Source: Rhipidocladum racemiflorum (lineage: Eukaryota > Streptophyta > Magnoliopsida > Poales > Poaceae). Taken from it: 64,000 nt of DNA. The DNA is taken from contig CM070571.1 in the NCBI GenBank assembly GCA_036346355.1, forward strand, positions 48,628,293-48,692,292, written 5' to 3'. A model generated the notes under the pieces. It saw nothing but the letters and a program-made list of their open reading frames with translations. It made no database searches and was not told the origin of the DNA. Both the position numbers and the translations under genes were made by a program. Shown one piece after another: positions 59,690 through 64,000 of this stretch; the first letter of the stretch is position 1, and each line of letters starts with the position of its first letter.

Positions 59690-60620
59690 CCAACCTAACC
59701 CTAACCCTCTCGACCGCCCGATCAAGATCAAACGGCCGAGATTGAGCCACGTCACCCGAACCCAAGCCCGACCGAGCCAGCCAAGTCGCCCGAGCCGGAC
59801 CCGAGCCCAAACCCCTGCACCGTTGTATCTTGATCCAACGGCTCACGTTGAGCCACGTCACCCAATCCGAATCCAACTCGGATTCCGCCGCCGCAGCCGT
59901 GTGGACCTCGGTTTCCGCGGTTTTCACGGACGCCAAGGGGCCTATTTAATGCGCCGTCGCCGCCAGCGTGTTGCCGACTTTCGTGCGCACCCGTAGCCCT
60001 AGACAACGTCGCCTGAGCCGCCGCCGTTTGCCCGCGCGAGCTCGCCGTAGTTGGTCTAGCGCCTCGCCGCGGTTATTCGCCGTTTCCGCAGCCGTTTCCA
60101 CCATCCTCTGCCGCCGTTGAGCTCAGATCCGGAACCGCAAGGACAAGCCGCGCCAGAGGGGACCCTTCACTTCGCCGGAGTCGCGCCCAAGCGCCGTTGC
60201 CGTGGTCGCCGTCCTCGTCTCCGGTGAGCCAGCTCCGCCGCGCGCCATCGCCGACACTCGAGCTTCCTCCACCGTCCGATCCAGATCCAAGGGCCCAGAT
60301 TCGTCCACGTCACCCCCGGTGAGATTCCACGTGTTAATCTCTAGATCTATTTCCAACCGTTGGATCTAGATCCAACGGTTTAGATCGTACCACGTAGCCA
60401 AAACCGCACCGAGCCTGGATAGATGTCAGCCGTTAGATCTAGATTGAACGGCTAGGGTTAGCCGCGTTGTAACGCTAGATTGGATCTTGACCGTCCGATC
60501 AAGATCGAACGGTCCAGATCAGCCGAGCAGTTTTTAAACGCGTGAGGTTGGATTTGATCTGGACCGTTGATTTTCAAATCAACGGCCCAGATCGCGTCGC
60601 GGCGTGTCGATTTGGACCGT
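59690..60620. repeat. series of short palindromes around aacggyt...gatc
   Basis: At least five inverted repeats in the solo LTR: near 59720-59745, 60355-60385, 60428-60455, 60488-60522 and 60563-60592. Each has the form accgtt/gatc...gatc/aacggt, with different central bases. Confidence 0.6.
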
Positions 60621-60649
60621 CGCGGTCGGCCTTGGTCGATCGGCCGCCA

Positions 60650-60810
60650 TCGACGTCAGCGTGGGGCCCGCGTGTCAGCGGGACAGCCAACCGCACCATG
60701 ACGTCACCGCTGATGTCACGGTGGGGCCCGCGTGTCAGCCGTCCTCGGGCGAGTCGTGCTGACGTCACCGCTGACGTCAGTGTGGGTCCCGTGTGTCAGT
60801 GACATATGCG
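60650..60810. repeat. three ~60-bp repeats of gacgtcagcgtggggcccgc
   Basis: Degenerate direct repeats at about 60653, 60711 and 60772 sharing gtggg(g/t)cccg(c/t)gtgtcag inside the solo LTR. Confidence 0.75.
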
Positions 60811-63800
60811 CCGTGGGTCGAGTCCACGGTGGATCGAGCCGCGCCGTGCGCCGGGTCCATGGACCCGAGGCGACGTGGCGGCTCCTGATTGGTCCACGTG
60901 TCATGCTGACGCAATAAATTAATTTCCGAAAAAGAAAATGATTTATTAATTCGAATTATTTATTTCAAAAATGGATTCAAACTTCAAATGCTTATAACTT
61001 TTGCGTTTCAACTCCGATTTGAGTGATTCAAATTTCTAAATTTTCATAAAAATGAGACCTACTCAAATATGAATTTTAATTAATTTTTGATTATGAATAT
61101 TTCTCTGTTTATATTTAATTAATGTTTTCTTTAAACTTTAAACTTCTATAACTTCTGCATCTAAACTCCGAATTTGACGATTCCAGTTTCTAAAAATTCA
61201 TAAAATTATGTTCTCTCTGTTTATGAACTTTATTTGGATGTTTGGACACTTTTCGTCTACTGTTTATTTATTTATTGCTATTTACACGCTTTACGAGTAG
61301 ACGTTGAAGTGCCCGAAGGCTTCGAAGGTGAAGTGTTGACCCAGGAGCCAGCTCAGGACCAAGAACAAGTACTCTTTGAAGGCAAGTTATGCTTTGACCA
61401 TGTTGATCCTATTTTGAAACCTATTTTGATTTAATTTATTGCATGCTAGTTTAACTAGAAAATGCTTTACTTAATTTGGGGAAATTAGATACATGCCAAC
61501 TTGCTGTATGACACCTTGGTTAATTAAATATGTGCCATGACCCCTTGTCACCCTAGTTGTGGATTATTAGTTGGACATTATTAAATTGCCAACATGGGTA
61601 GTTGGACCGATGTAGTATGCTTAGCCTTGCCACGTGAAATGCTTTGGACAATCAAAAGCTAATATTGACTTAATGAGATATTGAACCTGTTTTGAAAGAA
61701 GTATCGTGTGTTGTGGTTGTCGATGGCACGTGGTGCATGGTAATCAACTGGGGGTTTGATAAATAGATTTCGACCGGGGCATGTGGCAAGAATGATCGGG
61801 TGGGCCAGTTGTGGCACCGGGAACGTTGTTTTGGTTCTTCGGGTAGTCTTGCCCTGGTCACCCTAAGGACTTAACCTTGCAAGCCTTTGAACTGAGTCAA
61901 ACGTGCAACCACATGTCTGTAATGGGACGGACCTAGTTGATTAAGTTGCTAATAACGTACCTGTGGGACCTCGGGGTGTCAACTATACCTTTTGTGTAGT
62001 TGTACGGGGGAGCGTACCAGGGCTGCGGCCAGGTACCCATCTAACGGTGGATTGGCCTAAACTTCGCCTTCGCTAAGGGAACGGTTAGTGTGCAATCACC
62101 GGGGAGGACCACTTGTGCTGTTAGAAGTTTCCGAAAGACTTTGTTATGGACCCTCGCCCTTGTGGTGTTTGGCTGTATCTTGTGGGTAAAGTGCATAACC
62201 TCTGCAGAGTGTAAAATCTATTCGAATAGTCGTGTCCGCGGCATTGGACATTGCTCGGGAATTACAGTCAAGGGTTAGATTTTCCTGAAAATAACTCGGA
62301 CTTGAAAGGTTGGGTTTGGTTTAAAAATGTTGTTGATGGAAATGTGGATTGGGAATTGGAATGATGTTATTCAACTCCTGGAAAAGTTATTGATCTTATA
62401 CTTGTCTCTACTGCTTTCGAATCTACTTATGCTACTTGTCAAATCTTTGTTGTCTTTGCAAATATACCCTGAGCTATTCCTTCGTACTAAGCTATGCATG
62501 TTGTATATTAGTTTGCATTCTGTGCATGACTTGCTGAGTACCAAGTACTCACCCTTGCCGCAATACAACCTCAGTTGAAGAAGAGTCTACACCAGCTTTG
62601 GAGGAGGAGTTTCAAGAGGAGCCGTCTAACTAGGGATCGAGTCCAGTCAGTTGCCTGTGGCATATTGGTTGGCGCCACGCGTTTTCTTTATATATTCCGC
62701 TGCAGATTTTATTTGAATAAGTCTTAGCCTACGAGGTGTACTTTTGTAACTTGACCATAAGGTTAAGCAACCAGTTTGGTTAACTTAATTAAAGTACTTT
62801 AATATTATCGATGTGTATGATTGTGATATTTACCAATGTTGAGACTGTGTGCACTAGCGTGATCCTGGACTAGTGCTGAATACACAGAGGGTCCGGATTT
62901 GCAAATTCGGGTCCCAACAATGTTCCAGGTGCTGGCGCTCTCGACCATCCTCCATCGTTAGGCGAACAGCCCCCAGGTGTGTTGCTGATACGACCGTGTA
63001 TGGACCCTCCCACCTGGGGGTTAGCTTGTTAGCTTTGGACAAATTCTGAACTTGATGTAGGACGAGATCGCCAACTTGCAGGTTCCTTGGTAGAACCGAC
63101 TTAGCCGCGTGCCTACGAAGAGCTTGTAGGTACACCACGGATCGAAGCAAAGCCAGTTCGCGTGTTGCCTCGGTGAGGTCTAGGTCTAGAAGACCTTCGC
63201 CCTCCTGGTCGATGTCGTCGACCAGGCGCACTCTTAGGGAACCCAGCACGATTTCGGCAGGCAAAATGGCCTCTGCACTGTAGACGAGCTGGAAGGGAGT
63301 TTCTCCCGTAGCTCGACTTATCGTAGTGCGAACCAACCAAAGGACAGAAGGGAGCTCGTCCACCCACGCCTGTCCATGGTGGTTGAGGTTTTTTTAAGAC
63401 TCTCTTCTTAATTCCTTGGATTGTTTGTCCATTTGCTCGCTCGGTTGATCCATTGCTCTGTGTGTGTGCCATAGAGGCGAAACATACCTTTGTCCTGATG
63501 TCTTCACAATAGGCCTGAAACAGTTCACTGGTGAACTGAGTACAATTGTCCATGATGAGGCGATTGGGAATGCCAAAAGCGTCACCATGTTATTGCGAAA
63601 AAAATCTCCTGGCCACCTGGACTGAAATGGTCGACACAGGGTTAGCTCTGATCCACTTAGTAAAAGTGTTGATAGCCACGAGCAAGTATTTGCAGCCTTT
63701 ATGGCTTCGGAGAAAAGGTCTAAGTATATCGACCCCCCAAACCGAGAATGGCCATGATAAAGGAATGGTTTGAAGCACGTATGCCGACTGATGGACCTTG

Positions 63801-64000
63801 CGAGCATGAAACTAGAATGATTGGCAAGTGGTCACGATCGAGCGAGCATTGGCTAAGGCCGTTGGCCAATAGTAACCCAATCGGAAGGCCTTGCTCACTA
63901 GCGTTCTGAAGGACGAGTGAGCTCCGCACATTCATTCATGGATTTCTCTAAGAACGTATTTGCCCTCTTCTTGAGAGATGCACCTGGAGAGGACTCCTAG

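Larger units (their letters stand above)
59342..62919 (+). mobile_element. 3.6-kb solo LTR (copy 2)
   Basis: Begins tgtaacaccccaatttttg and ends aattcgggtcccaaca. The flanking pentamers atatt (59337-59341) and atgtt (62920-62924) match at 4 of 5. Same family as 44165-47685: the right 1.6 kb aligns throughout (for example ctttgaaggcaagttatgct, acctctgcagagtgt, tgcatgacttgctgagta), whereas the left half shares mainly the AT-rich start. No gag or pol inside. Confidence 0.82.
59309..64000 (-). pseudogene. Tat-lineage gypsy integrase / pol C-terminus, split by a solo LTR
   Basis: The minus-strand frame enters from beyond the window. Integrase core motifs include KYLLVAINTFTKWIRANPVS, MDNCTQFTSELFQAYCEDI and MAHTQSNGSTERANGQ, covering two aspartates and the glutamate of D,D,E. 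Next come LPSVLWLVRTTISRATGETP and LQVGDLVLHQVQNLSKANKL up to 62920. A 3.6-kb LTR intervenes, and the last residues (LRKFFV, stop at 59309-59311) lie at 59309-59341. Several frameshifts (near 63380 and 63590) make it non-functional. The element's 5' half is outside the window. Confidence 0.85.

Noticed and set aside
60542..60917. ORFs on both strands as a gene
   Set aside because: They follow repeated gtggggcccgcgtgtcag units in an LTR.
1..64000. A novel multi-gene biological system
   Set aside because: Everything beyond the importin is transposon-derived or unexplained non-coding DNA. I found no cluster of uncharacterised intact genes.

Overview
The window is nuclear DNA from a grass (Poaceae). 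It carries one long intron-rich plant gene with GT-AG introns, and almost everything else is transposable-element DNA of types typical of grasses: Ty1/copia and Ty3/gypsy retrotransposons, solo LTRs, hAT, Mutator, Stowaway-like and CACTA pieces, MITEs, and Helitrons ending in CTAG. Nothing bacterial or viral in origin is seen, and the species cannot be named from the sequence.

Layout. 1-2055: end of a hAT element inserted in a decayed Ty3/gypsy gag, followed by gag leader and a 51-bp tandem duplication. 2056-4653: mostly unexplained sequence, one MITE-like repeat and the 3' flank of the gene. 4654-34435 (minus strand): an apparently intact importin-7/8-type nuclear transport receptor (SAD2/EMA1-like). 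It has 22 coding exons, 3093 coding bases and 1030 residues, with every junction in phase. About 30 kb is occupied because introns hold a decayed 6.1-kb copia element (intron 7, TSD cctcc), a young 5.4-kb chromodomain gypsy element (intron 3, TSD cttgg, LTRs differing at 6 of 385 sites), four DNA elements (intron 15), and a Helitron-like plus a Harbinger-like element (intron 1).

34436-42330: upstream intergenic DNA with Helitrons, a Mutator-type MITE whose empty site is present elsewhere in the window, other MITEs, an unexplained GC-rich block and a CACTA end. 42331-64000: a nest of retrotransposons. Two TE-borne plus-strand antisense ORFs of the 'putative gypsy type transposon' kind are present. 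A 3.5-kb solo LTR of one family interrupts the first of these ORFs, and a second solo LTR of the same family interrupts a Tat-lineage gypsy pol frame. SIRE-like copia remnants lie between and contain a 2.15-kb hAT element with an internal 0.9-kb duplication.

No operon-like or defence-like novel system was found. The most useful signals are structural: insertions dated or proved by target-site duplications and by empty sites visible in the window, Helitrons carrying minisatellites, and a spliced antisense coiled-coil ORF in a gypsy element. The importin is the only gene I would call a functional host gene.
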